This document shows positions 10,894-22,946 of a stretch of 64,000 nt of DNA, piece after piece. The notes beneath the pieces are model-generated. The model was not told where the DNA came from. It did not search any database and saw nothing but the letters and a program-made list of their open reading frames with translations. A program made the position numbers and the translations under genes. The stretch lies in assembly GCA_936432065.2 (NCBI GenBank), contig OW386285.2, forward strand, positions 137,111,235 through 137,175,234, written 5' to 3'. Every line of letters starts with the position of its first letter. Position 1 is the stretch's first letter. The DNA is from Rutpela maculata (lineage: Eukaryota; Arthropoda; Insecta; Coleoptera; Cerambycidae).

Positions 10894-11616
10894 TTTTACT
10901 TCCACATCCGGTGGAAGTATAGTGACGACAAAAAAATTTTTCAAAATTTTTATTGTTCAAATAGGCTTAAAATGTCATGAAACGTCGAGATTTTAAGTTT
11001 GAGCGAAAAAAAAATTTCTGTCTGTCGGTCTGTCTGTCTGTCTGTAACTTTTTTTTGTGCGCACGTTTACTCTGGAACCGTTAAGATATTGACTTGAAAT
11101 TTGGTACACGTGTGTACTTTAACGAGATCTGGAACTAGATTATATTTTCATGTTGTTCCGACGAAGGGTTGGGGGTAAATTGGGGTAAATTTGTTTTAAA
11201 TGGGTAAATCAAGCAGGTAAGAGTCCATAAAATTGGTATTTAGTATACACAAGAGAAGCTAAGGTCTCAAAAAAATTTTTGGCATTAGCCACCCCCATTA
11301 CCACCCATTACCACCCCCACCTCTTATTAAGGGGATGCAAAAAAAATGTGATTTAGTGTATGTACAAGAACCAGAAACCTCAAAATATTTCTTTACTTTA
11401 TCCACATCCACTACACACTACCACCCCCCTAACACCACCCCCACCCCACTACCGATGTGGGGTATCGTTTCATAGGTTTTTGGGGTAGAGGATTTCAAAT
11501 ATTATATTATTAAAGTTCCATAAACAATTATTTCCACATACAAAGTTTTTTCGTTGTGAGTGACTTGGATAGGGAATGTGGATGTGGAAGTAGTGATTCC
11601 TTGGGCAGCGGTTTTT
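10894..11616 (-). repeat. Family A interspersed repeat, nearly complete copy (A2)
   Basis: An inverted copy relative to the other three. It begins with the terminal hairpin ACTTCCAC-ATCCG-GTGGAAGT at about 10898, passes through a TCTGTC microsatellite (about 11020-11044) and the GGGGTAAATTTG-rich segment, and ends at GGAAGTAGTGATTCC TTGGGCAGCGG (11587-11611). A subterminal TACTTCCACATCC motif is present near both ends in inverted orientation. Minus-strand open frames across it are not conserved between copies. Confidence 0.85.
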
Positions 11617-11619
11617 AAT

Positions 11620-12450
11620 TTTAGGCCACGTATTTACAGTTAAGATTTGTTTTATTGACTTACCGTTCAAGTCGTTAAGTTTTTGATTACCTACAGACAC
11701 TACTTGTTCGTTCTTTTTGTGTTTGTTTTGGATTTTGAACAAAGTTTTTATTTTTATTTTCTTTATTGACAACGTTAGTTAATAGTTTAGTGTGGTATTT
11801 TAATGTGCATAGAAACCATAAAAAATGATCCTAATTTACCAAATGTGTTAAACGGAGTGCGTATGTCCTTAGTTCGACGAAAAGTGTATTGATGCAGACA
11901 GAAGCCATTTCGAACAATTTATGTAAATCAACTTTATTGGTAAGATCTAGATTTATTGAATAATTTTAGTTTTCGATACCTGATCGGCAATTCGTTAAAT
12001 AAATCAGATTTTTTCCTAACTTAATAATTCTGTTATCGTATCTCAGACGTCTAACTCTTTATTTCCCAATGTCATGCAATAATTTCTCATTTTTTAAGCT
12101 TTTAACCCAGAACACTCATTTAGGTTACAAATGTTAATAAATCACATTTAAATCTGATAAATTATAAACAATAAAAGCTCCAATATTTTGTTCTAAATTT
12201 AAAAAAACACACATGTAAAGAAATGCTGTGTTTGAACCCCTTCTACGCCTGTGAATTGCTTGCAGTTCTGCAAAAAGAGATAAGGAATTATTTACATTTT
12301 TATAATTGGTTCGATTGAGGCGCTCCTCAAAGGTACCGCCGTTTGCTTTGAACCGCCGGCCGGCGACGAGTCGGTCGGTAATCTTTGCACTTTTTTATGA
12401 CAATTTAAAAGTTGTAGAATTATACCTAGTACACATCCATTGGCCCACAA
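11620..12450. other. No assigned gene
   Basis: AT-rich DNA. I see no gene, RNA or repeat boundary here. GC-richer patches at 12330-12380 carry no recognisable motif. Confidence 0.3.
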
Positions 12451-12453
12451 AGG

Positions 12454-12540
12454 CAGTGGTTCTCAAATGTCTCCTACCCTAATATTTAAATTGTTGACCT
12501 AGGTCAGTTTTTTTTCAAAGTGCCCCTAGGGGAAAAAGTC
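12454..12540. mobile_element. Possible hAT terminus fragment
   Basis: CAGTGGTTCTCAAATG at 12454 matches the common CAGTGGTTCTCAAA style of hAT terminal inverted repeats, followed downstream by GTGCCCCTAGGGG. No matching opposite end or 8-bp duplication was found, so this is at most a broken end. Confidence 0.45.
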
Positions 12541-12616
12541 ATAAAGGTTTTTTATTTGTCTAGTCGGTCCCCATTACCAGTTTTTTTAATGACATGAAAC
12601 TGATTACACCCTGTAT
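12536..12616 (-). repeat. Family D repeat fragment, inverted copy
   Basis: Inverted counterpart of 9903-9986. It runs directly into the Helitron-like 3' end that starts at about 12617, so family D may be part of, or a frequent neighbour of, another element. Confidence 0.5.
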
Positions 12617-12817
12617 AAAAATTTCGTGTCACAGTGTTTGTTATCGAACTCCTCCAAAACGGCTTGACAGATTTTTATGAAATTTTTGGTGTATATTTGG
12701 TAGGACTGAGAATAGGTCGTAGGTGATAAAGGTGGCCCTATCCAGAAATTTTCTTTTTATTTTTTGGACAAAAATTTACAATTTATATGACAAAACAACG
12801 TTTGCTGGGTCAGCTAG
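12617..12817 (+). mobile_element. Helitron 3' end (non-autonomous, 5'-truncated)
   Basis: The segment from ATCGAACTCCTCCAAAACGG to GGGTCAGCTAG has the look of a widespread insect Helitron 3' end. It terminates in CTAG followed by T, as expected for insertion between A and T. A short hairpin (GCTG-GGT-CAGC) sits just inside the terminus. Helitrons are rolling-circle transposons without target duplications. No 5' TC end or Rep/helicase frame is visible, so this is a fragment or a short derivative. Confidence 0.75.
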
Positions 12818-12819
12818 TA

Positions 12820-15650
12820 TAATATAAATTCTTCACGACGCGCGACGTAAAAATCTAGAATAGCTATTAATATACCTAAACCTTATTTAAAAGAATTTAT
12901 AGCTCAGAAACAAACTATAATTTTGCGCCAAAGTAAATTTGCATTACTTCACGCTAATGTTACATAAATAAATAAAAAATTCATTGTCGTGAGGTTTGTA
13001 ATTTACATTTAGAAAACGAGCTCGGGTTATATTTTATCAATGAAATTATTCATGAGACATGTTTTTTCTTCTGTGAAAAATGATAATTAGTACGTTGGCC
13101 TCTGATAATGAATATAAATAATTTTCTAAAATTATTACCATTAATCATTCGTAGTTAATCTATATATAAGTGTTAAACGAGATATAATTACATTCATGTT
13201 CTTTTTTAAATTGAGCTATTAATTAATGTCTATGCCTGCGCACGTATTAATTAGTAAGGAATTAAATTATTATAGTGTGAAATTTCTGAATGGTAAATGA
13301 ACATTACGCATGAAATATGATTATCTTGATACATAATTTAGGTAAAATGCATTTATTTTTTTATTTTCATATGTGGAACTATCTTAGTTCAATCTGTTTG
13401 ACTGGCACGTCTCTAAAACCGTAAATGTCGCTCATAATATTGTGTTAGTGAAGGAATCCTGAACAAGTTTCAAAATGTCCCTCTGTCTGTCCATTCGACA
13501 CGTTTCTTGTAGACATGGTAATTCAAGAAATTTGACGGCAAGTTAGTGTTTGCTATAGAGGAAGAATGTTGATGATTGTTTTAAAAAAAAGGGATCACTA
13601 AGTCAAAAAGTTCTGAAAAGATGCTGGAACCTTCGGTGTGACGCTGCCTATGAAGTAGATTCCAAAACACTTGAATACTACTTGCGACAAGCGTTTCACC
13701 AAATATGTTGGCATCCCCAAGTAACAATTTAAATTTTATCGTGATCTTCAGAACCTCTTGAAGTCTATTTAATAAAACTTCTGATAAAACTATATATTTT
13801 TGACAAACGCTATTAAACATTTATAAAGCTTGTATAAAACTAAGAGGGGCCATTCTTAAAAGAGTTCTTGGTTTCATTCTAAACAGCCTTTATAACGTTC
13901 TGAAGACCTTGATAAAATTATTCATAAAACCAACAATAAATCTTAAAAGCATAATTTTGGCCTTAAGGGACTGTCTACAAACCGTTGTTTAAACTATTAT
14001 AAAACCACTTCGTAAAGTCATCATAAACCTAAAATGCTAGAACTGCACTTAAAAAAGCTATTTGCTCTGTTTTAATATAGTTATTTTTAATAAAAAGGTT
14101 TTACGCTTGCCATCATATTTAAACTAAGTTGGCAATGTTGGCAAATTAGTCGCGTGTTGGTAATGGATATTATAATAAGCATTTGCTGTTGTTCAGCTTT
14201 CAGTGGGTCTCTCTATACTGGTTAAAACTATCAAGTTAAGTAGGTACTCACCGCTAGTGAAAATTTAGCTGCGCATTAAATTGTACTGATGATATCACAA
14301 CTAGTAGGTCGAAAAATATGGAAGCCCTTGAAAAATATTGAAAATTTTGGGTTGGAAGTTGGAAATTTAAAAAAATATTTTAATATTAATTTTTTAAAAA
14401 AAGGTTTATCTTTTATTGACATCAACTTAAATCGCACGTCAGTAATAATAATTATGATTTTAATCCTTATTACCCATATATTATTGCAAAAATTGCAACT
14501 AAGTAATTGTTCATTTGAATAATTCCAACATGACTGCTTTTATTTTAAAAGACATTTTTTTAGAAAAAGGAGATTTTTGATTAAAACCTGTTGGTTATCG
14601 GCAATACTACAATAAGAGTATTTGGTCCTGAGATTGCCACAATGTTCTCGTACAAGAGCATTTGCTACTAATTACAACCAATTTAAGTCTTTTTACATTT
14701 AAATAAGTCCATTTGGTATTGTCTAATACAAATTGATCTTGTCTAACACCATTTGACCTATATTAAGATTTATTGGATTTATTGACAACCACCATAAAAC
14801 CTATTGCCCAAAGATATTTGACTTTTTTTGAGTTTATTTACATATAACCTCACACCTGTTAATTCCTTTTTCCTTACCTTAGCTGTATTGTGATTGCTCT
14901 GAAAGGGTCGGCTATATGCCCTTATACCCAGATGCAATGGACTGCACTGGAATGTGAATAAAAGAGGAAAAAGATATAAATAAGAAGAAGAAGATAACCT
15001 CTCACATTTATTTGATTATTTTGATTAGTCAAATGGTGGTGTGGCTCTATTTAAAGTAAATATCAGGTTAGAAATATGGTATTCAGAATACAGTTAACAC
15101 AAAAATCCTTGTTAGAAGGCAAAAACAGACACTGAATGTTGAGAAGAAACCAGTGTCATCAATAACCTACGTAAATCGCGCGATTACTTTTAAATAACTC
15201 TCTGTCAAACTGCAACTTTTGCAGTTTTATGAAGGAATTTATCCAGACTAAATGGTTATTTTGTTACATTTGGCATTATACAAGCCAATACAGCTTTATA
15301 TCAGTTTTATGATTAGTATATTCAGGTTCCCCTTTAAAACTCTTAGGCATACTGGTTTTATGAATGTTGAGGTAAATTGGTTTCCTAGGCCAAATGATTT
15401 TATCATGGTAGTGCTGACCACCACCATAAAACCTTTACAAGTGCCAATAAACTTGATTTAAAACAAATGCTAAATGATATTGAAACTCAGCCTCCAGGAG
15501 GCTATTACAACTCTTAATAAAACTACTTGCTATACTACCGCTATAAAGCCATTTAGCATACTTACATCCTCAATAAAGCTATTACAAAACTTATTCAAGT
15601 CAACAGGGCATTTAAATTGTTACTTAGGTCATTAGGTAACTAAAACTTAG
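12820..15650. other. No assigned gene; motif-rich AT-rich DNA
   Basis: No gene found. Two parts show a loosely periodic motif: ATAAAAC/ATAAACC recurs many times in 13730-14060 and again in 15410-15600. Between them, 14600-14830 repeats CATTTGNNNT-like words. This may be a decayed satellite-like array. A short open frame at 14289-14522 is lysine- and asparagine-rich and looks accidental. Confidence 0.3.
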
Positions 15651-15654
15651 TTTC

Positions 15655-15710
15655 AATCATCTTCAGATGATACCAACATGGTTGGCGAAATGCGCGTCGA
15701 ACGATAGTAT
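15655..15710 (+). other. Degenerate hammerhead-like motif, second copy
   Basis: CAGATGA, then a convincing small stem (CCAAC-ATG-GTTGG), then CGAAATGCGCGTCGAAC. The layout equals the hammerhead core (CUGANGA, stem II, GAAA) with U4 changed to A. Similar sequences are found at the ends of Penelope-like elements. No adjacent reverse transcriptase is recognisable. Confidence 0.35.
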
Positions 15711-16675
15711 TCCAGTGCAGCGTTTAAGTGTTTTGATGTGTGTGGAAACTACTTCAGAGGCAAATAAAAAGTTATTAAACGCCTACGATTGTCTCACCAA
15801 CTAAGTTAGCATCATTGCATTAAAGATGACTAAAACTAACATTATTTATGAAAATACTGCGAAGGGTATCCTATAAAATGTGCAACAATGATATCAAAGG
15901 TTAATAAATCGGTCGAAAAGTATAATGTTCACTCTAGTTGTTTTTTAAATTTGTAATTAATTTACTAACAGTGAACCAGAGACACTTTTAGAAATTGAAT
16001 AGTGGGTAAAACGGTGGAGGAAATATATATAAGACGAAGAACGTGTAAATCTAATAGCAATTAATTGCAATATTGGGCCAACAATAACTCACACGCATCA
16101 AAAACTGCCAAGTTATGTCCATTATCTTTATCTATTTCGAAAGATAAAGATAAAGTGTCCCGCTTGCTATATTTGAGAATGCAGTTTTCACATCTCATCG
16201 ACCTAGCCTTAAATAATTGTAATATTTTCTAAGTTTATTAACATTTGACCCTCATATTAATACATTTTGTTAAAAAATATATGATGATAATATAGAAAAA
16301 CCTTACACACAGCGCCTTATTAATTATGGGCACCACTCGTGCTCCCTCTTGATTATGTGTGGTGGTTTCCACTCCCAGTCGAGTTCTATACTTATGTTAA
16401 AGAGATGTTTGATAGACGAGAAAGGTAAAAGCTGTACTTACCTTAAATTATTAACTGCCTTCTCTCTCAATGTGGTCTCTCTGGCGATGGACTTTAGCTT
16501 ATTTACCTATCGCTGTAATGGATCTTGTGCCTAGAGATCCCCGATTCACTTACAGAGAAAATCCCTCTTCGTGAGCCGATCGGTGTATTGAGTTACAGAC
16601 TCGTGGTCAGGAGACACCCGATACTCGACTCCGATCTAAGACACAAAATCTCTCAAGGGAAAAGACTTAAAGATA
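15711..16675. other. No assigned gene
   Basis: No recognised gene or repeat. A short AAAGATAAAGATAAAG-type repeat lies at about 16139-16154. Confidence 0.3.
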
Positions 16676-17954
16676 ACACAGGTCAACATTTGATCTAAGA
16701 ACAATCACCAGACTGGACCAGAGTATACATAGGTTTTTTGGGTTGCTGATTCTGAATCCGAGGTTGGTTAAGCTTCATCCATCAGGTTCTTGGTCATTTG
16801 AAGGTCAAACTGAGAAAAAGTGTTGTAAAAAATTGGAAAAAATGTATGTTCATGTTTCTGAGGTCGCTGAATTCAAATCCGTTGTTATTTTTACCCTTGA
16901 AGAACATCAGAACATTTAGAGGTCATATCAAGACATTTTGAGATCAAATTGAATAAAAGCTTGTAAAAAATCTAGAAAAATGCTTACATGGGTTTTTTGG
17001 GTCGCTGATTTCGAATCCGTAGTTGGCTGGATTCTATTACATCGGATTCAAGATCATTTGAAGGTCAAACTGAGAAAAAGTGGTGTAAAAAATTTGAAAA
17101 AATTTATGTTTATGTTTTTGAGATCACTGAGTTCAATTTTGTCGCTATTTCATCTCTTTCTTTAAGGCCATATCATGATCATATGACCGCGAAATTAGTT
17201 TGAAATAACCTCTAGGGTATCCTTCAATGTCAAAATGACAACTGGTTCGAACTGAACGACCCAAAAACATACAAAAACTTTTTCTCAGTTTGACCTTCAA
17301 ACGACCTTGAATCCGATCTGATAGAGTCCAGCCATTCACGGATTCGAGCTCAGCAACCCAAAATACCCATGTAAGCATTTTTCCAGATTTTTTAGCCGCT
17401 TTTTCTCAATTTGACCTCAAAATGATTTCAAAATGCCTTGAAATGACCTCTAGATGCTCTTGAAGGGTAAAAATAGCAGCTGATTTGAATTTAGCGACCT
17501 CAGAAACATAAACATAAATGTTTTCAAATTTTTTACACCACTTTTTCTTAGTTTGACCTTCAAATGACCTTGAATCCGATATGATAGAGTCCATCCAACC
17601 ACGGATTCGAGGTCAGAGACCCAAAAAACCCATGTAAGCATTTTTTCAGATTTTTTAGTCGCTTTTTCTCGATTTGACCTCAAAATGATCTCAAAATGCC
17701 TTGAAATGACCTCTAGATGTTCTGATGTTCTTGAAGGGTAAAAATAATAGCGGGTTTGAATTCAGCGACCTCAGAAACCTAAACACAAATTTTTTAAATT
17801 TTTTTACACTTTTTCTCAGTTTGACCTTCAAATGACCAAGAACCTGACGTGATGAAGCTTAACCAACCTTGGATTCGGAATCAGCGAGTCAAGAAACCTA
17901 TGTATACTCTGGTCAAGTCTGGTGATTGTTCTTATATCAAATGTTGACCTGTGT
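16676..17954. mobile_element. 1.28-kb fold-back element with tandem-repeat arms
   Basis: The tips are inverted: ACACAGGTCAACATTTGAT at the left, and its complement at the right end. Each arm is built from head-to-tail units of about 260 bp. The units carry TGGGTTTTTTGGGTCGCTGA, then AATCCG..GTTGG, a TTTGAAGGTCAAACTGAGAA segment and a TTGAAGAACATC-like segment. The left arm has about two units and the right arm about two and a half. The unpaired centre is near 17165-17215. Open frames on both strands are repeat artefacts. No clear target duplication flanks it. Confidence 0.8.
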
Positions 17955-19545
17955 AATCATTTAATCAGTAAATTGCAACGTTCCAAATAATACCATTTAC
18001 TGATAAAAAATCAAATATAAATGCAATAATGTTTATGCAATAGTCTATTTAAGAGAATAAATATTTTATTGAATTAATCGCCTCCCCAAGCAAGGCAAGG
18101 GCGAGTGAGGACTTTTATTTCACAACTACAATTTAATGGAGAGCGTGCAATAGCAATCGATTAAAAAGATTCACACAACTTCCTCAGAAGTTCATGTGCC
18201 TGCACTTTGGTTTTAGGACTGACTGAAATAAATATAAAAAAAATTCGGTGACACTAGTGGTTAGCTTTAAGGTTTCTTTAGTGATTATATCATTCACAAG
18301 AACGGAGTTCAACGATATATGAGTTTATTTTGCTTTCCTGCCTCCTTTACGGCGACGTACCGGCCCCATGTAGGTTCAATATAGGGTATATGACATGCCT
18401 CGCCTTCGAGTGGCTTTTTTGCAAATGGCTTTTTATCTTCCTTATGCACAAGGCGGTTTTCTCTATAACTTTGTCATCTCTAAAGACCTGCATTTAGTTC
18501 TGCTACCACAGCTTTCTGCTGATTCTCCAACACACCCGTCCAACTCACGAGTCGCCGGACGAATCCAAATTTGTTTTATTCAAGAAACCGGCCTTGCCCA
18601 TTTTTGCTGATTTTTGACTAATAGTTGCACATTTTTCGGTCTCGCCTATTCAGTACGTCGCATTATTAAAATTGTATTGTCATTCTTAGTTACGTGTCTC
18701 CAATTTCACTATGTTTCGTGAAGCGATAAAAAATTAAAAAATATATTTTCTAAAAAGATAAAATTCGACGCACTTTTGAATTTTACCCCTTTGCAGAGTG
18801 GTCCGAAAATTTCAAAAAGTGGCCAAAAATGCTTTTTTTCAACTTTCGAATTTCGCTTTGATACTTTGGGGGCAGTTAAAAGAATGGTCAATGCATCTTT
18901 TCCAAGAATACAAAGGCCATTGGGCGATATCTCTACCTGCTAGGGGCTCGCAAACACGACCCTTTATATAGCACCGTTTCACCGGTATTACGTCTCATTT
19001 AATTACCAAATTTTGAAGAGAGAGCTTCTCTGAGGTATGTACTTTATTTTAATATATTGGATAAAGAAAGTTTTGAATTTGAAAACAGATAGAAGGTTGT
19101 TTTATTATAGGGTGTTTATCAGAAACTTTTACGAGTGTTGATTTGTGTAGAGCTACGAAACAAATCTTACGTTATCATTCCCCTGGAAAAATACGTAAAA
19201 AATGCCTTAGACATTCCTTTATAACAAACAAACAAAAATTAGGCAATCTCAAGAGGGTTTTCGAAATTTTGGATTTTTTTATAACGTGCGACATGTATTT
19301 CGCGAGCACCGGCAGCATCGATCACTTGACGCAAGAGGATGCGGAATCAATTATTGTTAAATAACTTTTTATATTTATAATATCCTTTTTTAATCAGTAT
19401 TTATTATCAATAAAAATGGTCCCGTCCAAGGAATGTTTCGAAAAAAATTCAGTTCTATAGTTATTATACGTATTTGATTTAATTAAATAGATGTATTATT
19501 ACCGGACCAAAATTTTTAATAATAATCGTAGAAAAAAAATTGTTT
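17955..19545. other. No assigned gene
   Basis: No gene recognised. A block of about 40 bases at 18786-18830 (GTCCGAAAATTTCAAAAAGT) recurs inverted at 20528-20566, 1.7 kb away. This may be a remnant of terminal repeats of a larger element containing the hAT MITE at 19554. Confidence 0.3.
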
Positions 19546-19553
19546 ACGGAAAT

Positions 19554-19853
19554 CAGGCGCGGATTTATGGGGGGGTAACGGGGTAATTACCCCCCCCCCC
19601 AAGATTCTCTAAATCATCAATTTTTGTTTTAAAATGTTATGATTTTTGTTAATTTTGGGAAGAAATTTTTTTTAACAGGGTAATTATCCCCCCCCCCCCC
19701 CAAGAAAACTTTCATGTTAAAATTTTATTTTTTAGGATGAAAAATTTTTTTTGGATTTCTCCCCGCTCTTCAATTCTACCCCCCCCCCCCCTCATCAAAA
19801 AATTTTGGGTTCACTGTTACCCCCCCCAAGTTCAAGGTCCAGATCCGCCCTTG
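19554..19853. mobile_element. hAT-type MITE, 300 bp, with 8-bp target duplication
   Basis: Left tip CAGGCGCGGATTTATGGGGG and right tip CCAGATCCGCCCTTG are imperfect inverted repeats. They are flanked by ACGGAAAT (19546-19553) and ACGGAAAC (19854-19861), an 8-bp target duplication with one mismatch. The inside contains three C-runs of about 10-12 bases and has no coding capacity. CAG tips plus 8-bp duplications define hAT-type elements. Confidence 0.85.
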
Positions 19854-19918
19854 ACGGAAACCCGTTTCATAACAGGCTGCATTCAAATATCGAATAAAAA
19901 AATGTCTGCGGGTCTGTA

Positions 19919-19975
19919 TATATGAGTGTATGTGTGTGCGTGTGTGTATGTGGGGGTGTATGTATGTGTGTAGAC
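19919..19975. repeat. GT-rich microsatellite
   Basis: An interrupted GT/TATG repeat starting at TATGAGTGTATGTGTGTGCG. Simple-sequence DNA with no other content. Confidence 0.85.
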
Positions 19976-21860
19976 CGTTTCTTATAAACACGATAACTTC
20001 CGTTAGACTTAATATTTTTGTTTCAAATTAGGCACGTATGTAAAATAGTATGGTAGAATACTCCCTATTGAAATTCGGCAATATCCGTCATACAGGGCGA
20101 TTTTCAAAGACGTGTAAACTATGCTTTATTATAACTTTAGAGCAAAATATTACTATTCTATCTGTCTTAAATAAACGATTGTCTATAACTGAAATAAAGC
20201 AAAAATGTGCCATTTTATATACTCTTACAACTCCTAAAAATCGCCCTTGTTTGTAAATATTTGTTTATATATTTTTTCTGGGTTAATTAAGCGTTAAACT
20301 GAAAAAAATGATTAATTGTCAATTTCTACACCCGATGGTAAATATATTTTTAATTAGGTTGTCTGTCTTACTAAACGGTTTGCTATAACGTTAAACCGAA
20401 AAAAGCTGAAATATACCATTTTTCAGAAAAACAACCCCTTAAAGCCACCCCTGAGGATATTTATTTTTTAAATTATTTTTCCCTCATTACATATGTGATT
20501 GTTAATCGATCCATAACAAAATTAGATTTTTGGCCACTTTTTGAAATTTTCGGACTACTGTGCTTTGAACATTGTCGTCGCCGAACGTCGTAAAATATGT
20601 TTTCTGTGAAATTTTGGCGTACTTTTGTTGTGCCTTACTTTTCTGTGAACGTGTATGAGTCCAATTTTGGGCACTACGTGTTGTGCCTTAAATATGTTTA
20701 TTTATACTCTAATTGTTTTTTAATATTTTTTTTCTGTTCCACAACAATAACACGGTAAAAATTTTAAAAGTAATTCATTTTGCCGTTTTTGAGTTAGAGC
20801 GAGTTAAATAGAAAGACGGATCCTTGCGAAATTCAACAGGGTTCTATTCTGATAGAACGAAGCGATTGAAAAAAACAACTGGATGATCCCAAGACTTGCA
20901 ACCTGCAGAGTCTTTTCGTATGTACTTTTCAACTATTGTAGGTTGGCCTCTAAGATACGCACAAGATGAACAGAGAACGTCGTTGTGCAACGAGGACAGA
21001 CTAGCGGCTATCCGTAGAAAGTACAATCGGAGGTAGAAGTTTAGCATGATTGATATAAGAACACATTACTTTGTTATTTATCAGTTTTGGCACATTAACG
21101 TGCTATTTTCAAACAATCAAATGAATAAATTTACAGGTGATGCTGGCATTTATAAATTATTTTATTACAGAATTTAAGTTTACCAAATGTTTAGGAATAC
21201 ATTTTACAATGAATATCATGGTGCAATAAACACTTTAGGATTATACAAATGAATTTACAAATGATTAGGAATTGAATGCAATAAAGAGAGTTGATACAGG
21301 TAGTATTAGACTTAATTATTTTTGGAAGTTTTGTCTTATTTTAATAGGTATTACTACATATAAAAGTGTCAACAAAAATAATTACAGCTAATGAAAGTAA
21401 AAAAGTAATTTATATTACATTGTTCATGATTTCTCGACTTTGTCCAGACAACACTTTATGCTTCACTTTGCTCGTAAATGGCTTGTTTTAAAAAATCACT
21501 AAGCACAGAGGTGAACAAAATAATATCGCTTTTTTCGGGACTGTACCGATGCCAAGAGCATGCATACACTTTCAAAAATGAGCTCCTGCCGGTGCAATAT
21601 TAGAACTTAGCGAAAGTTCAAATCAGTCTAAAAATTATACAATTTTTTAGAGTACCATCTTCTTTTTTCAAAACGCTATAATTAAAATCGAATCCTTGCA
21701 GAATTAATCAAGTAAAACTACTTTAATCGGCGAAACTGCGTGCCGGTTCGGTGATTGAGAATAGAGCACACACTCAGCAGGTGCACAATTTGTATAAGTT
21801 ATAAAAATGCCCCATACAGTTGAAATCAATATTTATTTTTGATATGATGATATTAAATCG
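19976..21860. other. No assigned gene
   Basis: AT-rich DNA with no recognised gene. The pairing block near 20528-20566 (see 17955-19545) is the only structure noticed. Confidence 0.3.
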
Positions 21861-21865
21861 ACGCA

Positions 21866-22230
21866 GTGCCTAAACCGGCTAAAGCATATTGTATGACGAA
21901 TATACTGGTCACACTGTCTATCGTGTACTAGGTTCAAGCCCCAGCCTCAGCCCCAGCACTGACAATGTCGGTGGATGCGAATGTATATCTGCGTTTTTCT
22001 AAATGTGCCTTCCGGAGAGTTTTGGCATTGGATTTGGGGATGGTCTACTATATCTACTAAAGCAAGCGGTCCCTTGTCTATTAAATGTTAGGCAAGTAAA
22101 AGATCCCTACTCTTCTTACGAGAAGAGGTTCGGCAAAATTTTCAGGTTGGGGGTAGCTCGTCTCCTGGCGTCGGTGATAGGCCCTGATAGTGGAAATAGG
22201 CCGACGTTAAATAAATAGATAAAAAAAAAA
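21866..22230 (+). mobile_element. tRNA-headed SINE, about 365 bp
   Basis: A likely RNA polymerase III promoter of tRNA type is present. A box A-like TGCCTAAACCGG lies at 21867-21878, and a near-consensus box B GGTTCAAGCCC at 21931-21941, 53 bases further on. A non-coding body follows and ends in an A-rich tail (AAATAAATAGATAAAAAAAA) at 22211-22230. The body block at 22059-22133 is about 93% identical to one in the 5S-headed SINE at 9757-9831. The element is probably mobilised by a LINE with a similar 3' end, which I could not identify. Confidence 0.75.
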
Positions 22231-22830
22231 CTATATGTGGTGTGTAATGTTATGTTACTTTACGAAGAAAAGGAATAACCAGCAATACATAAGTGTGTCC
22301 TTATAAACGACAAACTTCAGAAAAATTTACATTTGTTAACAATTTGTATGGCTGTTTTTAACGAAAATATACAATATAATAAGGCGAAAATCACCTTTAC
22401 CTCTGTATTAACATTTTTAGTTGATATACTTGGTTTTAGTACTAAAGCTCTTTGCTTATATTGTATTCAATATCAACCACAAGTATAAACTAAGCTTTCC
22501 CACTTAAAATAAATAATTGCTCTAATATAATGAATCACGATATAAAGAAAATGGCTATTTTTGTTTCAAATAACATTTTAGATCCATTTTTAAATCTACA
22601 TAACTTTTAAACTTCATACTGCTTTATTTTAAAAAACATTGCATCTGTGTGTTAGTTTTATTCCTAAGATACAAGAAATTTTGTTTCGTGGCTACTTCTT
22701 GCTATTTTTGAAACCACAAATTTTTTAAAGAACTGATGTACTTTTAAATTTTATAGAAAAAACCGAAGCAAAACTAGCTATTCCTTACAAAGTCGTAACA
22801 TTGCAATTAAAAATTCTAATTTTAATATAA
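22231..22830. other. No assigned gene
   Basis: AT-rich DNA without a recognised gene or repeat, up to the start of family A copy A3. Confidence 0.3.
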
Positions 22831-22946
22831 AAAACCGCTGCCCGAGGAATCACTACTTCCACATCCAGATTTGCTACCTAAGTCTCTCACAACGAAAAAA
22901 TGTTGTAGGTATGTGGAAATAATTGTTTATGGAACTTTAATCATAT

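Noticed and set aside
16980..17683. Open frames on both strands beginning MLTWVFWVA
   Set aside because: They arise repeatedly from tandem units inside a fold-back element and read on both strands, which a real gene would not do.
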